This document shows, in pieces, positions 18,376 to 28,034 of a stretch of 64,000 bases of DNA. The DNA is from Rhizobium tumorigenes (GTDB taxonomy: Bacteria > Pseudomonadota > Alphaproteobacteria > Rhizobiales > Rhizobiaceae). The stretch spans positions 2,834,501 through 2,898,500 of the forward strand of contig NZ_CP117255.1 of assembly GCF_003240565.2 (NCBI RefSeq), given 5' to 3'. Below the pieces are notes generated by a model, which saw nothing but the letters and a program-made list of their open reading frames with translations, did no database searches and was not told where the DNA came from. Position 1 is the stretch's first letter; each line of letters begins with the position of its first letter. A program made the translations under genes and the position numbers.

Positions 18376-18408
18376 CTGGTGGCATCACCCAGGATAAAAA
18401 AATGCCCA
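18376..18408 (+). promoter_or_regulatory. candidate preQ1-I-like riboswitch over the VUT start codon
   Basis: CTGG (18376-18379) pairs with CCAG (18389-18392), closing a loop TGGCATCAC. Loop bases GGCAT (18381-18385) are fully complementary to ATGCC (18402-18406), the start codon and second codon. The linker is the A-rich GATAAAAAA. This H-type pseudoknot with A-rich third loop, and the GCnnCACCC loop pattern, match the layout of preQ1-I riboswitches. The gene it precedes is a predicted queuosine-precursor transporter, a known preQ1 riboswitch target. Closing the fold would hide both the AGGA ribosome site and the AUG. The identification is inference. Confidence 0.5.
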
Positions 18409-19034
18409 ACCCGCGTTTTCTGCTGATCTACGTTGCCCTGATGACGCTGGTCGTCGTCGCGTCCAATTTTCTCGTCCAGTTCCCGCTGAACGGCGAGATC
18501 GCCGGCGTCAAGCTCGGCGACATTCTGACCTGGGGTGCCTTCACCTATCCGGTCGCCTTTCTCGTCACCGACCTCACCAACCGCCAGTTCGGCCCGACTA
18601 TCGCGCGCCGCGTCGTGCTTGCCGGCTTCGTCGTCGGTATCGCCATGTCGTTCTTCTCGTCGGTGCCGCGTATTGCCATTGCCTCGGGCGCTGCCTATCT
18701 GGCAGGCCAGCTGCTCGACATCGTGCTGTTCAACCGCTTGCGCCGCCAGGCGTGGTGGCGCGCGCCGCTGGTTGGCTCCCTGCTGGGCTCTCTGCTCGAC
18801 ACGGTGCTGTTCTTCTCTCTGTCCTTCGCCGCCTTTTTCGTGTTCCTCGGCGACAACACACCATTCGCGCTCGAACAGGCGCCGATCCTCGGCATCTTCA
18901 CGATGGAAGCGCCGCGCTGGATCTCCTGGGCCATCGGTGACTTCTCCGTCAAGCTGATCGTCGGCCTGATAATGCTGCTGCCCTACGGCGCCCTCATGAA
19001 CGTTCTGAAGCCGGCGCAGCCGGTTCGGGGCTGA
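18402..19034 (+). CDS. queuosine precursor transporter (VUT/YhhQ family)
   Basis: A 210-residue membrane protein with about six helices, belonging to the COG1738/YhhQ (VUT) family that imports queuine precursors such as preQ0 and preQ1 for tRNA queuosine. Family marks are WGAFTYPVAFLVTDLTNR near the N-terminus and later GSLLGSLLDTVLFF. The ATG at 18402 has AGGA eight bases upstream. The start codon is part of a possible regulatory pseudoknot (18376-18408). Confidence 0.88.
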   Translation: MPNPRFLLIYVALMTLVVVASNFLVQFPLNGEIAGVKLGDILTWGAFTYPVAFLVTDLTNRQFGPTIARRVVLAGFVVGIAMSFFSSVPRIAIASGAAYLAGQLLDIVLFNRLRRQAWWRAPLVGSLLGSLLDTVLFFSLSFAAFFVFLGDNTPFALEQAPILGIFTMEAPRWISWAIGDFSVKLIVGLIMLLPYGALMNVLKPAQPVRG

Positions 19035-19073
19035 GATCACCTGGACTGTCCCTGAGAAACCGGTAGCGGTTTC

Positions 19074-20072
19074 TCACCGCAGTAGCCGGAATTCCAGCAT
19101 CAGGTTGCGCTGTAGGATCGAGTGGTTGTCGTCGGACACCATGATCAGGTGGGTCGTGCCGTCTTCGGCGCGGAAGGCGTCTATGCCTTCCATGTTGTCG
19201 ATCTGCTCGTCGGCATTGGCCTCGAAGATTACCTTTCCATCGACTACGGCACCCGGCTTGATGTCGCCGCCGGCAATGCGGCGCAGGCGCATGCCGATGC
19301 CGTGGGCGAAGTCGAAACGCCGTTCCAGAAGCAGCAGGTCGCCATCCGGGAGGAACACCCCGTCGCTGACATCGTAGTCGTCGTAATGGCGGACGGTGAA
19401 GCGGCCTTTCAGGGGGCCGTCGAGGATAGCGGCGAGCATGTTGCCGTCCTTGTCCAGGCTGCGTTCCGTTACCAGTACGGCATTGCCTGCAAGCGGGCTG
19501 CCCGGCGGGCCGATCATCAGCGCTTCGAGGCTCTGGTTGCCGCGCAACGCATTGCGGTTCATGAGGATAGGGAGCGAGCCCGAGGGCTTGGACGTCTCGA
19601 AGCCGGGATCGGGATAAACGTCGACGCGGTGGTTCTGCTCGTAGCTGACAAGCACGGTGTTGCCGCGCAGCGCAACGCCCTCGGCATCCATTGCGCCCTT
19701 GCCTTCATGCGTCTGGCCAAACCGGTCGATCATCGGCATGATGACCGCCTCGGAGATGCCCTGCAGCTTGCCATCGGCATCGCGGTCGATGGCGCCTGTC
19801 CACCAGTGCCCGGTATCGAGCACGGAGACGATGTGCCGGTGGTCTGGCCGCAGGCGGATCGCCGAGGCGGCGCCGAACAGATCGTTGCTCGAGGTCATCT
19901 GCAGGCCGCCCAGAAACTCGAGATCGCCGAATTTCGTCACCGTCGAGCCAAAACGGAAAGCGGATATCTTGCTCGCACGGATCTCGGCAGGTCCGCCGGC
20001 GGAAGGATCGCCGGCAGGCACACAGCCGGCCAGCAGCGCGGCCAGCAGGCAGACGCGGGAAAGTCGCTTCAT
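19074..20072 (-). CDS. esterase-like/phytase-like lipoprotein
   Basis: An exported protein with signal and lipobox LLAGC (cysteine near residue 17 from the ATG at 20072). The rest, about 310 residues, is a beta-propeller-like domain of the 'esterase-like activity of phytase' family: FLGGLQM, RHIVSVLDTGHWWTG, DAEGVAL, NQSLEALM, DNMEGIDAF and VSDDN. Substrate unknown. The frame stays open to 20120, but the ATG at 20072 gives the proper signal sequence. It lies 52 bases after cobT on the same strand. Confidence 0.82.
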   Translation of the reverse strand: MKRLSRVCLLAALLAGCVPAGDPSAGGPAEIRASKISAFRFGSTVTKFGDLEFLGGLQMTSSNDLFGAASAIRLRPDHRHIVSVLDTGHWWTGAIDRDADGKLQGISEAVIMPMIDRFGQTHEGKGAMDAEGVALRGNTVLVSYEQNHRVDVYPDPGFETSKPSGSLPILMNRNALRGNQSLEALMIGPPGSPLAGNAVLVTERSLDKDGNMLAAILDGPLKGRFTVRHYDDYDVSDGVFLPDGDLLLLERRFDFAHGIGMRLRRIAGGDIKPGAVVDGKVIFEANADEQIDNMEGIDAFRAEDGTTHLIMVSDDNHSILQRNLMLEFRLLR

Positions 20073-20124
20073 CAGACCCTCGGATATCAGGGAACAGCCG
20101 TCGGCGAAAACCGGCGGCACGCTA

Positions 20125-22023
20125 TCAGCCAGCCCGGCGCCGGCCGCGCCTCGGCTGCTGCGTCTGGTCTTCGAACAGCGATGCCAGCTGCTCTGTCATG
20201 GCGCCGGCCAGTTCGTCGGCGTCGACGATCGTGACGGCGCGACGATAATAGCGCGTCACGTCGTGACCGATGCCGATAGCGAGAAGTTCGACAGGCGAAC
20301 GGGTTTCGATCTGCTCGATGACGGCGCGCAGGTGGCGCTCCAGATAATTGCCCGGATTGACCGACAGCGTCGAATCGTCGACCGGAGCGCCATCCGAGAT
20401 CATCATCAGGATCTTGCGCTGCTCGCGCCGCGCCAGCAGCCGGTTGTGGGCCCAGATCAACGCTTCTCCGTCGATGTTTTCCTTGAGCAGGCCTTCGCGC
20501 ATCATCAGGCCGAGATTGTTGCGGGCCCGGCGCAGCGGCTCGTCGGCCGATTTGTAGATGATGTGGCGCAGGTCGTTGAGCCGTCCCGGCGTCTGCGGCT
20601 TGCCGCCGGCAAGCCAGTTCTCGCGAGACTGCCCACCCTTCCAGGCCTTGGTCGTGAACCCGAGAATCTCGACCTTGACGCCGCAACGCTCCAGCGTACG
20701 TGCCAGGATATCGGCGCAGGTGGCGGCAACCGTGATCGGACGTCCGCGCATCGAGCCGGAATTGTCGATCAGCAGCGTCACCACCGTATCGCGGAACTGC
20801 GTGTCGCGTTCCATCTTGAACGACAGCGGCTGCATCGGGTCGATAATCATCCGCGTCAGGCGGGCCGGGTCGAGGTAGCCCTCTTCCAGGTCGAAATCCC
20901 ACGACCGGTTCTGCTGCGCCATCAGGCGGCGCTGCATCCGGTTGGCGAGGCGTCCGACGGCACCCTGAAGATGGGCCAGCTGCTTGTCGAGAAACGCCCG
21001 CAACCGCTCCAGTTCGGAGGCATCACAAAGCTCCGACGCGCTGATGGTCTCGTCGAAATCCTCGGTGAAGACGTGATAGTCGACCTTTTCGTTGAAATCG
21101 GAGAAAGGGGTGTTCGGGCGGCGCGTCTCGCCGGGCGTTTCGGAATCGTCCTCGCCCTCGTCGGTCATGTCGTCGTCGGAGATCTCCGCGCCGTCCATCT
21201 CGCCGTCGTCCATCTGCTCGTCGGCCTGCTCGCTGTCTTCGGCGGGCGCGGCGTCAGCGCCGGCATCTTCGTCGACCTCGTCCTGGTCCTGCTCGTCGCT
21301 GCGCGGCTGGTCTTCCTCGGAGGTGCTGTCCTCGTCGTTCTGCTCGGTCTCGTCGTCGCCGTAGTCCTCGGCCATTTCCATGGCTGAGAGGACGTGGCGC
21401 ATGGCGCGGGCAAAGGCCTGCTGGTCGTTGATCGCATCAGGCAGCGCATCCAGAGCGCCGGCGGTCTTTTCCTCGATGAACGGACGCCAGAGATCGAGCA
21501 CCTTTCCAGCGCTTTCCGGCGGCTTCTGGCCGGTAAGCTTCTCGCGGATGATCATCGCCATGGCTTCGCCTAGCGGCGCATCTTCCTGGCGCTCGACACC
21601 GGCAAAGTTCGCCTTGGCGTATTTCTCGGTATTCATCGAGTAGATGTTGGCGGCAACGCCATCCATCCGCAACGTCCCGATCGATTCGACACGCGCCTGC
21701 TCGACGGCATCGAAGATGGTGCGCGCGTCGGTGCCCTGCGGCGCCATCGTCGCGTGAACGCGCGCATCGTGACAGGCAAGACGCAGCGCCATGGAATCGC
21801 CGAGACCGCGGGTAACGGCAAGCTCATGCAGCGTTGGCCGCTTCGACATTTCCGGCAGGCGGATGCGCTCGCCGCTCATGCCCGGACGCTCATTGGCAAA
21901 CGTCACCTCGACTTCGCCGTCGCCGGCGATCGAGCGCACGCAGCCGGTGATCGCCCGGCGCAACGGCTCCATATCGACCTGCGCGCCGGGCTTGCCCTTC
22001 AGATTGTCTCCACGACCTGCCAT
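20125..22023 (-). CDS. cobT: cobaltochelatase subunit CobT
   Basis: A 632-residue subunit of the aerobic CobNST chelatase, which inserts cobalt into hydrogenobyrinic acid a,c-diamide in vitamin B12 synthesis. The N-terminal helical part is followed by a strongly acidic segment (about 200-300, rich in Asp, Glu and Ser). The C-terminal von Willebrand A domain has the MIDAS motif DNSGSMRG. CobT works with the AAA+ protein CobS encoded next to it, 44 bases upstream. CobN is not in the window. Confidence 0.95.
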   Translation of the reverse strand: MAGRGDNLKGKPGAQVDMEPLRRAITGCVRSIAGDGEVEVTFANERPGMSGERIRLPEMSKRPTLHELAVTRGLGDSMALRLACHDARVHATMAPQGTDARTIFDAVEQARVESIGTLRMDGVAANIYSMNTEKYAKANFAGVERQEDAPLGEAMAMIIREKLTGQKPPESAGKVLDLWRPFIEEKTAGALDALPDAINDQQAFARAMRHVLSAMEMAEDYGDDETEQNDEDSTSEEDQPRSDEQDQDEVDEDAGADAAPAEDSEQADEQMDDGEMDGAEISDDDMTDEGEDDSETPGETRRPNTPFSDFNEKVDYHVFTEDFDETISASELCDASELERLRAFLDKQLAHLQGAVGRLANRMQRRLMAQQNRSWDFDLEEGYLDPARLTRMIIDPMQPLSFKMERDTQFRDTVVTLLIDNSGSMRGRPITVAATCADILARTLERCGVKVEILGFTTKAWKGGQSRENWLAGGKPQTPGRLNDLRHIIYKSADEPLRRARNNLGLMMREGLLKENIDGEALIWAHNRLLARREQRKILMMISDGAPVDDSTLSVNPGNYLERHLRAVIEQIETRSPVELLAIGIGHDVTRYYRRAVTIVDADELAGAMTEQLASLFEDQTQQPRRGRRRAG

Positions 22024-22067
22024 ATGACTTCAGTCTTTCCGAGCTATCATGTCGAGCATGAAATGCT

Positions 22068-23057
22068 CTAGGCCTCGAGAACGATGTTGGCGGCGCTTTC
22101 CTTCAGCTCCACACCGAAGGCGCGCTGATAGTGCTCGGCCACCAGCGGACGCTCGAGCTCGTCGCACTTGTTGAGGAACGTGACGCGGAAAGCGAAGGCG
22201 ACATCACCGAAAATCTCGGCGTTCTCAGCCCAGGTGATGACGGTACGTGGGCTCATCACTGTCGACAGGTCGCCGTTCATGAAGGCAGCACGCGTCAGGT
22301 CGGCAACCCGTACCATCTTCGAAACGGTCTCGCGGCCGGCCGTCGTGCGGAAGGATTTGACCTTGGCGGCGACGATGTTCACTTCCTGCTCGTGCGGCAG
22401 GTAGTTCAGCGTCGAGACGATCGACCAGCGGTCCATCTGTGCCTGGTTGATCTGCTGCGTGCCGTGATAAAGGCCCGTCGTGTCGCCGAGGCCGATGGTG
22501 TTGGCGGTGGCGAACAGGCGGAAGGCGGGATGCGGGCGGATGACGCGGCTCTGGTCGAGAAGCGTCAGGCGACCGGACGATTCCAGCACGCGCTGGATGA
22601 CGAACATCACGTCCGGGCGTCCGGCGTCGTATTCGTCGAACACGAGCGCGACATTATGCTGGTAGGCCCAGGGCAGGATGCCGTCCTTGAACTCGGTGAT
22701 CTGCATGCCGTCCTTGACGACAATGGCATCCTTGCCAACAAGGTCGATACGGCTGACATGGCTGTCGAGGTTGATACGGACGCAGGGCCAGTTGAGGCGG
22801 GCCGCAACCTGCTCGATGTGCGACGATTTGCCCGTGCCGTGATAGCCCGAAATCATCACGCGCCGGTTATGCGCGAAGCCGGCGACGATGGCGAGCGTCG
22901 TGTCGCGGTCGAAGAGGTAGTCCGAATCGAAGTCCGGAACATAGGCGTCGCCCTTGCTGTAGGCCGGCACGCGCATGTCGGAATCAATACCGAAGGCTTC
23001 GCGCAGCGAAACCGTGGTGTCGGGCAGCTGCGAGATATCAACGTCAATCTTACTCAT
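22068..23057 (-). CDS. cobS: cobaltochelatase subunit CobS
   Basis: A MoxR-type AAA+ ATPase of 329 residues that powers cobalt insertion together with CobT and CobN. Walker A is GYHGTGKSS at 71-79, Walker B is VFDEYDAGR, and a sensor-type ATANT follows. Two ATGs lie side by side (23060 and 23057); GGAG is five bases from the second, so 23057 is used. The frame is open further upstream without homology. Confidence 0.95.
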   Translation of the reverse strand: MSKIDVDISQLPDTTVSLREAFGIDSDMRVPAYSKGDAYVPDFDSDYLFDRDTTLAIVAGFAHNRRVMISGYHGTGKSSHIEQVAARLNWPCVRINLDSHVSRIDLVGKDAIVVKDGMQITEFKDGILPWAYQHNVALVFDEYDAGRPDVMFVIQRVLESSGRLTLLDQSRVIRPHPAFRLFATANTIGLGDTTGLYHGTQQINQAQMDRWSIVSTLNYLPHEQEVNIVAAKVKSFRTTAGRETVSKMVRVADLTRAAFMNGDLSTVMSPRTVITWAENAEIFGDVAFAFRVTFLNKCDELERPLVAEHYQRAFGVELKESAANIVLEA

Positions 23058-23368
23058 CATGTCTCCAAGGCGGGTGGTCGCACCCGGCCGCATTGCATGT
23101 TCTTTGTCGCGACTGCTTCGCCACCGAAGATGGCCGCTCATCTCGAATGGTCAAGACGACGGCGATTCTTCTCCGGGACTAAAGCGAAATCTCTGTGCGA
23201 CCGGGCTGCGCCGGAGAGCATGACAAGCAAAGTCCCGGACAAGAAACGCCGCGCCCGGAGTGTCGACCGGAGATCGCAGCGACAAACGCGCGGGATACGC
23301 CTTGGCCGCCCGGCTGTCCCGGTCGATCTGGACCATACCTCATCCGAATTCGAACTCAAGGAGACGGA

Positions 23369-23986
23369 TTAACAAAAACCGTTCTGCTTCAACAATTGAT
23401 AGGCCTGGACGACAGCCCGGAATCGGTCTTCGGAGCCCCGGTCGCCGCCATTGGCATCCGGGTGGTGTTTCTTGACGAGCTGCTTGTAGCGGCTCTTGAT
23501 CTCGGTCGCAGTGGCGCCGAAGGTCAAATCCATCGTGTCGAAGGCCTTGGCCTCCAGTGTCTTCAACTTGCGCGCGGGCGCTTCGAAACGGGGGCTCCGA
23601 CCGAGCCCTTCGGCCACGAAGCCGAACGGATCGCGCATCCTCGGGTGGGCGCCGGAACGGACCTCGGAATGCAGCGGACTGTTGCGCGCCGCCTTGTTGA
23701 CGCCGACGCTCCACGTCGGGCGGTGACCGGTGATCGCCTCCTTCTGGTAGCGCGCGATCTCGCTGTCCGAGAGGCCGGAGAAGTAATTGTAGCCCTTGTT
23801 GTACTCGCGGACGTGCTCGAAGCAGAACAGGAAGAATTTACCTTCGGCATTGCGGCCGACCGGCGCGCGATGGACACCCTTCTTTTCGCAGCCGTCCCAT
23901 GTGCAGATGGGGTCGGCAGGCGTCTCGTCCGGTACCTTTCTACGGCGTGTCCGGATGCCATCGAAGAATTTTGAGTCTAGTCCCAT
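23369..23986 (-). CDS. J-domain protein (DnaJ-like)
   Basis: A 205-residue protein whose C-terminal 60 residues form a J domain with HPD at 175-177 (KQLVKKHHPDANGG). The N-terminal part has C28, C33, C55 and H58 in a pattern that could bind zinc. It is not DnaJ itself: no Gly/Phe region or CxxCxGxG repeats. In Rhizobiales this gene commonly lies between bolA and cobS, as here. Its Hsp70 partner and client are unknown. Confidence 0.87.
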   Translation of the reverse strand: MGLDSKFFDGIRTRRRKVPDETPADPICTWDGCEKKGVHRAPVGRNAEGKFFLFCFEHVREYNKGYNYFSGLSDSEIARYQKEAITGHRPTWSVGVNKAARNSPLHSEVRSGAHPRMRDPFGFVAEGLGRSPRFEAPARKLKTLEAKAFDTMDLTFGATATEIKSRYKQLVKKHHPDANGGDRGSEDRFRAVVQAYQLLKQNGFC

Positions 23987-24090
23987 GGGGCTAATTATGG
24001 GACGTCCGGCGGCCTACAACAAGAATTGACAAACCGGAATCTTGCAGGCTTTGTGATCCGTTTTCTTGAAACCGAAGCAGGCTGCAGATC

Positions 24091-24372
24091 ATGACCGTTC
24101 AATCGCGCATCGAAGAAACGCTGACGCAGAATTTCGCGCCCGAGCGCCTTGCCGTCATCAACGAAAGCCATCTCCACGCCGGCCACCATCCCGACATCAC
24201 CGGCGCCGGGGAAACCCACATGCGGGTTCGCATCGTGTCCGAAAAATTCGCCGGCATGCCCCGCCTCGCCCGCCACCGCGCCATCACCACCCTCCTGAAA
24301 CCCGAACTCGACGCCGGCCTCCACGCCTTGGCCATCGAGCCATCGGCACCCGGCGAGGCGGTTAGCTGGTAG
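24091..24372 (+). CDS. BolA family protein
   Basis: A 93-residue BolA-like protein: IEETLTQNF, VINESHLHAGH and ETHMRVRIVSEKF, then the RHRAITTLL helix. BolA proteins pair with monothiol glutaredoxins in iron-sulfur handling and also affect cell shape. It is divergent from the J-domain gene. Confidence 0.9.
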   Translation: MTVQSRIEETLTQNFAPERLAVINESHLHAGHHPDITGAGETHMRVRIVSEKFAGMPRLARHRAITTLLKPELDAGLHALAIEPSAPGEAVSW

Positions 24373-24462
24373 GTCTGGCCGCGGTTCTGGCAGCCGGCTG
24401 ATGAACTAGCGTCGCGCTTCAGAGGCGGGGTTACAGCCAAAGTTAGAGCGCAACTCTCTCCG

Positions 24463-24615
24463 CCCTCATTCCTGTGCTCGTCACAGGAATCCAGTGCGCC
24501 CAAGTCCTTGGGCGCGACAAAACTCTCCACCTTAAGTGCATCCTCTCGCCGCGCAGACGCGCGACGGCTGGATCCCTGTGACAAGCACAGGGATGAGGGA
24601 GGTGAGTTTTGTCGC
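24463..24615. repeat. composite palindromic intergenic repeat
   Basis: The intergenic stretch between bolA and the CorC-like gene is built of inverted repeats. Segment A (24463-24494) is the near-perfect reverse complement of A' (24568-24599), and B (24514-24531) of B' (24601-24615), in the order A-B-A'-B'. A has an internal hairpin TTCCTGTG/CACAGGAA, and another perfect 9-bp stem GCGCCCAAG/CTTGGGCGC lies at 24496-24515. This looks like a dispersed rhizobial palindromic element. No open reading frame or transposase is present in it. Confidence 0.65.
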
Positions 24616-24691
24616 GTTATCAAACGGACGTCCAGGGTGCCGCAGAGAGCACCAAAGCGCGCATCGGACGGCGACTAAGCCCGCCTCAGCC

Positions 24692-26002
24692 CTACACCGG
24701 ATCCGTATCAGCCGCCTCGGCCGGCCGGATGCGCAGCTTGGTAATCCTGTTCTTCTCGCGCTTCATGACGATGAAGCGCTTTCCGTAGAAGGTGAAGGCC
24801 TGGCGTTCTTCGGGGATGGTCATGGATTCGTGGATGACCAGCCCGGCGATCGTCGTTGCCTCCTCGTCCGGAAGGTTCCAGTCGAGGGCCCTGTTGAGAT
24901 CGCGGATCGGCACCACACCATCGACCACGATCGAGCCGTCCGCCTCCTGCCGCACGCCCTGGATGTCGAGATCGTGCTCGTCGGCGATGTCGCCGACGAT
25001 TTCCTCCAGGATATCCTCCAGGGTGACGATGCCCTGCACCTCGCCATATTCGTCGACGACGACGGCAAAATGCTGCTTGCGCCGCAGGAAGGCGTTCAGT
25101 TGGTCCTCGAGGTTGGTACTATCGGGCACGAACCACGGTTTTTGCGCGATCTTGGCAACATCGAGGTTCTCCGGCTCGACATTCGGCTCCGCCAGCGCCC
25201 GCAGCAGGTCCTTGGCATGGATGACGCCGATGATGTTGTCGGTCGTCCCGCGCCACAAAGGCATGCGTGTATAAGGGCTTTCCAGCATGGTGCGGACCAC
25301 CGCCTCCGGCGCGTCATCGGCGTTGACGGCCCGCATCGACGTGCGGTGAACCATAATGTCTGACAGTTCGAGTTCGCTGAGGTCGAGGACGCCGCCCAGA
25401 CGGTCGCGGTCGGCCTTCACCACCGATCCCTCGCGGTGCAGAAAGTCGACGGCACCGCGCAGTTCCTCATGGGCCGACAGCATCGACACTTCCTTGGAAA
25501 GATTGATGCCGAACAGCGCCAGGATCTGCCGGACGATGACATTGACGACGCTCGACAGCGGCCCGACCACCGCCACGAACAGCTTGACCATCGGCGCGAC
25601 ATAGAGCGCGAAACGGTCCGGCGCCGAGATCGCCCAGCTCTTTGGCAGAACTTCGGCGAAAATGACCAGGATGACAGTCATCGCCAGGGTCGCCAGTGCG
25701 ACGCCCGAGCTGCCGAACAACCCGAGAAACAGGCTGGTGGCAATCGACGAAGACAGGATGTTGGCAAGATTGTTGCCGATCAGCAGCGCGCCGATCAGCC
25801 GGTCACGACGCTCTATCAGACCGTTGACGACAGCGGCACGGATTTCGCCATTGGCCTCCAGAGTATGCATGCGGCTGCGCGATGCCGCCGTCAGCGCCGT
25901 CTCGGAACCGGAAAAGAAGGCCGAGACCAGAACGAGCAGGACGATGGACAGGAACTGCGGCCAATATTCCGCAAGCGCTACGAATGTGCCTTCGATGGTC
26001 AT
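24692..26002 (-). CDS. CNNM/CorC (HlyC) family CBS-domain transporter
   Basis: A 436-residue membrane protein: an N-terminal DUF21/CNNM domain with about four helices (10-165), a CBS pair (about 215-335, with DNIIGVIHAKDLL and EVQGIVTLEDILEEIVGDI), and a C-terminal CorC_HlyC domain. The family is linked to magnesium and cobalt efflux. The start overlaps the end of aroB by four bases, so it is the last gene of an aroK-aroB operon. Confidence 0.88.
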   Translation of the reverse strand: MTIEGTFVALAEYWPQFLSIVLLVLVSAFFSGSETALTAASRSRMHTLEANGEIRAAVVNGLIERRDRLIGALLIGNNLANILSSSIATSLFLGLFGSSGVALATLAMTVILVIFAEVLPKSWAISAPDRFALYVAPMVKLFVAVVGPLSSVVNVIVRQILALFGINLSKEVSMLSAHEELRGAVDFLHREGSVVKADRDRLGGVLDLSELELSDIMVHRTSMRAVNADDAPEAVVRTMLESPYTRMPLWRGTTDNIIGVIHAKDLLRALAEPNVEPENLDVAKIAQKPWFVPDSTNLEDQLNAFLRRKQHFAVVVDEYGEVQGIVTLEDILEEIVGDIADEHDLDIQGVRQEADGSIVVDGVVPIRDLNRALDWNLPDEEATTIAGLVIHESMTIPEERQAFTFYGKRFIVMKREKNRITKLRIRPAEAADTDPV

Positions 26003-27129
26003 TGCGGGTGATTTTCCTTGAGGAAGCTCAGAACTTCCGAAGAGGGAACATCGTCGGCGACGAAGGACTGGCCGACGCCGTGCGTGAGGATGAAGGTCAG
26101 CTTGCCGCTCTTTACCTTCTTGTCCTGGCCGATGGCTTTCATCAGCATCTCTGCTGGTGGCAAGGCGCCCGGGATGTCGCTCATGCGCGTCGGCAGGCCG
26201 ACCGCCTTCAAATGTGCCTCGACCCGAACAGCATCGTCGGGGCTCGCCAGATTGAGCCGAGCGGAGAACCGATGCGCAAGCACCATGCCGATGGAAACAC
26301 CCTCGCCGTGCACCAGCCGGCTGCTGTCGTAATTCGTGGCCGCCTCTAGAGCGTGACCGAAGGTATGGCCGAGATTGAGCAGCGCCCGCGCGCCGTTTTC
26401 GTGCTCGTCGGCCACGACCACATCGGACTTCGCCTGGCAGCTGGCGGCAATCGCCTCGATGCGGGACGGGCCGCCGGCAAACACGTCACGCCAGTTGGCC
26501 TCGAGCCAGGCAAAGAAGTCCGGCTTGTCGATCAGCCCGTATTTCGCGACTTCGGCATATCCGGCCCGGAATTCCCTTTCGCTCAGCGTATTCAGCACGT
26601 CGCTGTCGGCCAGCACGAGATCCGCCTGGTGAAAGACGCCGACGAGGTTCTTGCCCTGGCGGGTGTTGATGCCGGTCTTGCCGCCGACGGAGGAATCCAC
26701 CTGCGACAGCAGCGAGGTCGGCACCTGCACGAAGCGCACGCCACGCCGGACGATGCCGGCTGCAAAGCCGGCGAGATCGCCGATGACACCGCCACCGAGC
26801 GCGATCACCATGTCGTTACGCTCCACGCGGGCTTCCAGCACCGCGTCGCAGACCGCCATCAGCGGCTCGAAGCTCTTGGTCTTTTCGCCGGCCGGCAGCA
26901 CCAGGCTGGCTACAGCGATGCCGGCAGCCTCAAGGCTGTCTGTCAGGGCGGCGAGGTACAGGGGGCCGACATTTTCGTCGGTAATCACGGCAGCCCGCCG
27001 ACCCCTGAGGCGTGCGGTAATCTCCGTACCGGCGCGCGCGATCAGGCCGGGGCCGATCAGGATATCGTAAGCCCGCTCGCCGAGCGGCACATGGACGAGA
27101 CGCTCGGACACCTCGGGAATGGCATTCAT
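25999..27129 (-). CDS. aroB: 3-dehydroquinate synthase
   Basis: The second enzyme of the shikimate pathway, turning DAHP into 3-dehydroquinate with NAD and zinc. It has 376 residues. Key blocks are ALGGGVIGDLAGF, RRGVRFVQVPTSLLSQVDSSVGGK in parts (VPTSLLSQVDSS, GGKTGIN), and LNLGHTFGHALEA with zinc-binding histidines. The start overlaps aroK by four bases. Confidence 0.95.
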   Translation of the reverse strand: MNAIPEVSERLVHVPLGERAYDILIGPGLIARAGTEITARLRGRRAAVITDENVGPLYLAALTDSLEAAGIAVASLVLPAGEKTKSFEPLMAVCDAVLEARVERNDMVIALGGGVIGDLAGFAAGIVRRGVRFVQVPTSLLSQVDSSVGGKTGINTRQGKNLVGVFHQADLVLADSDVLNTLSEREFRAGYAEVAKYGLIDKPDFFAWLEANWRDVFAGGPSRIEAIAASCQAKSDVVVADEHENGARALLNLGHTFGHALEAATNYDSSRLVHGEGVSIGMVLAHRFSARLNLASPDDAVRVEAHLKAVGLPTRMSDIPGALPPAEMLMKAIGQDKKVKSGKLTFILTHGVGQSFVADDVPSSEVLSFLKENHPQ

Positions 27130-27716
27130 GATACTTTACTTTCCTGGCTTGTGCGGAGGATCGCCGCCAGCACGTCCCGGGCGATGATATCCTTGTGGAC
27201 ATCGCGCGACATGACGGTGAGATCAGCCTCCGCATAAATCGGATAACGCGCCGTCATCAGGCCCTCGAGCGTTGCCTTGGGATCCCCTGTCTTCAACAGC
27301 GGCCGACTATCGCGTTTGTTCACTCGCTCCCAGAGCACATCGAGATCGGCCTTCAGCCATATGGAGAGGCCTTTGCGCTTGATATGCCAGCGCGTGCGAT
27401 CGTTGACGAAAGCACCGCCGCCTGTCGAGACAACCCGCGGGCCGCCTTTCAGCAGTCTCTTGATCACCCGCGTTTCGAGCGACCGAAACTCTTCTTCTCC
27501 ATAGGCCGTAAACAGTTCGGATATGGTCATCCGCGACACTCGCTCGATCTCGGCATCGGCATCGACGAAGGGAATTGCGAGATGGGTTGCAACGAGTCGT
27601 CCGATGGAAGTTTTGCCGGCACCCATCAGACCGACGAGGATAAGATTGCGCTGACCGAGCGCCGCTCGGGCTCTGTCTTTGAGGCTTTGCGCAAGGGTTA
27701 GGACAGGTTCACACAT
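27126..27716 (-). CDS. aroK: shikimate kinase
   Basis: A P-loop kinase that phosphorylates shikimate. Walker A is GLMGAGKTS at 29-37, shikimate-binding residues are in DADAEIE and FRSLE, and STGGGAF follows. From the ATG at 27716 the protein has 196 residues, in line with rhizobial AroK. In-frame ATGs at 27728 and 27764 exist, and none has a strong ribosome site. It starts the aroK-aroB-corC operon and is divergent from the xerD genes. Confidence 0.92.
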   Translation of the reverse strand: MCEPVLTLAQSLKDRARAALGQRNLILVGLMGAGKTSIGRLVATHLAIPFVDADAEIERVSRMTISELFTAYGEEEFRSLETRVIKRLLKGGPRVVSTGGGAFVNDRTRWHIKRKGLSIWLKADLDVLWERVNKRDSRPLLKTGDPKATLEGLMTARYPIYAEADLTVMSRDVHKDIIARDVLAAILRTSQESKVS

Positions 27717-27866
27717 CGGGCCATTCATAAATTGTTTGCAAAGGGTATCGTCAAATGCGCCCATAGCGTCAAGTCGCCGCAGTATAAACACCTCTGCAAT
27801 ACATCTTCGCTAACGCTAGCCTTGCCGAAATGCCCTTGGCCTCTTGCCGACCACCCAGGAGACTGC

Positions 27867-28034
27867 ATGCCCACACTGTTTCGCTTCCTTGTTTTTTGCG
27901 CGGTGATAGCGGGGACGGTCTATGGAGCGATGTGGGCACTGGCTGTTTTCGTCGAGCCGAAACCGCGCGATATCACAATCCGCATCCCGGCCGAAAAGCT
28001 CAATCCACCACCGACAGGCACGATCAGGCCATGA
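27867..28034 (+). CDS. small conserved membrane protein upstream of xerD
   Basis: A 55-residue protein with one hydrophobic helix (about 5-30) and a short polar tail with [14 protein letters not shown] lies seven bases before the ATG. Its TGA overlaps the xerD start in an ATGA, so the two are probably translationally coupled. No known domain; function unknown. Confidence 0.65.
   Translation: MPTLFRFLVFCAVIAGTVYGAMWALAVFVEPKPRDITIRIPAEKLNPPPTGTIRP

Noticed and set aside
19122..20234. 370-codon plus-strand frame opposite the phytase-like gene
   Set aside because: The opposite strand encodes a lipoprotein with signal and family motifs; this is its shadow.
20125..21387. Long plus-strand hydrophobic frame (19657-21387) opposite cobT
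   Set aside because: The Val/Leu-rich run is the complement of the acidic Asp/Glu segment of CobT and not a membrane protein.
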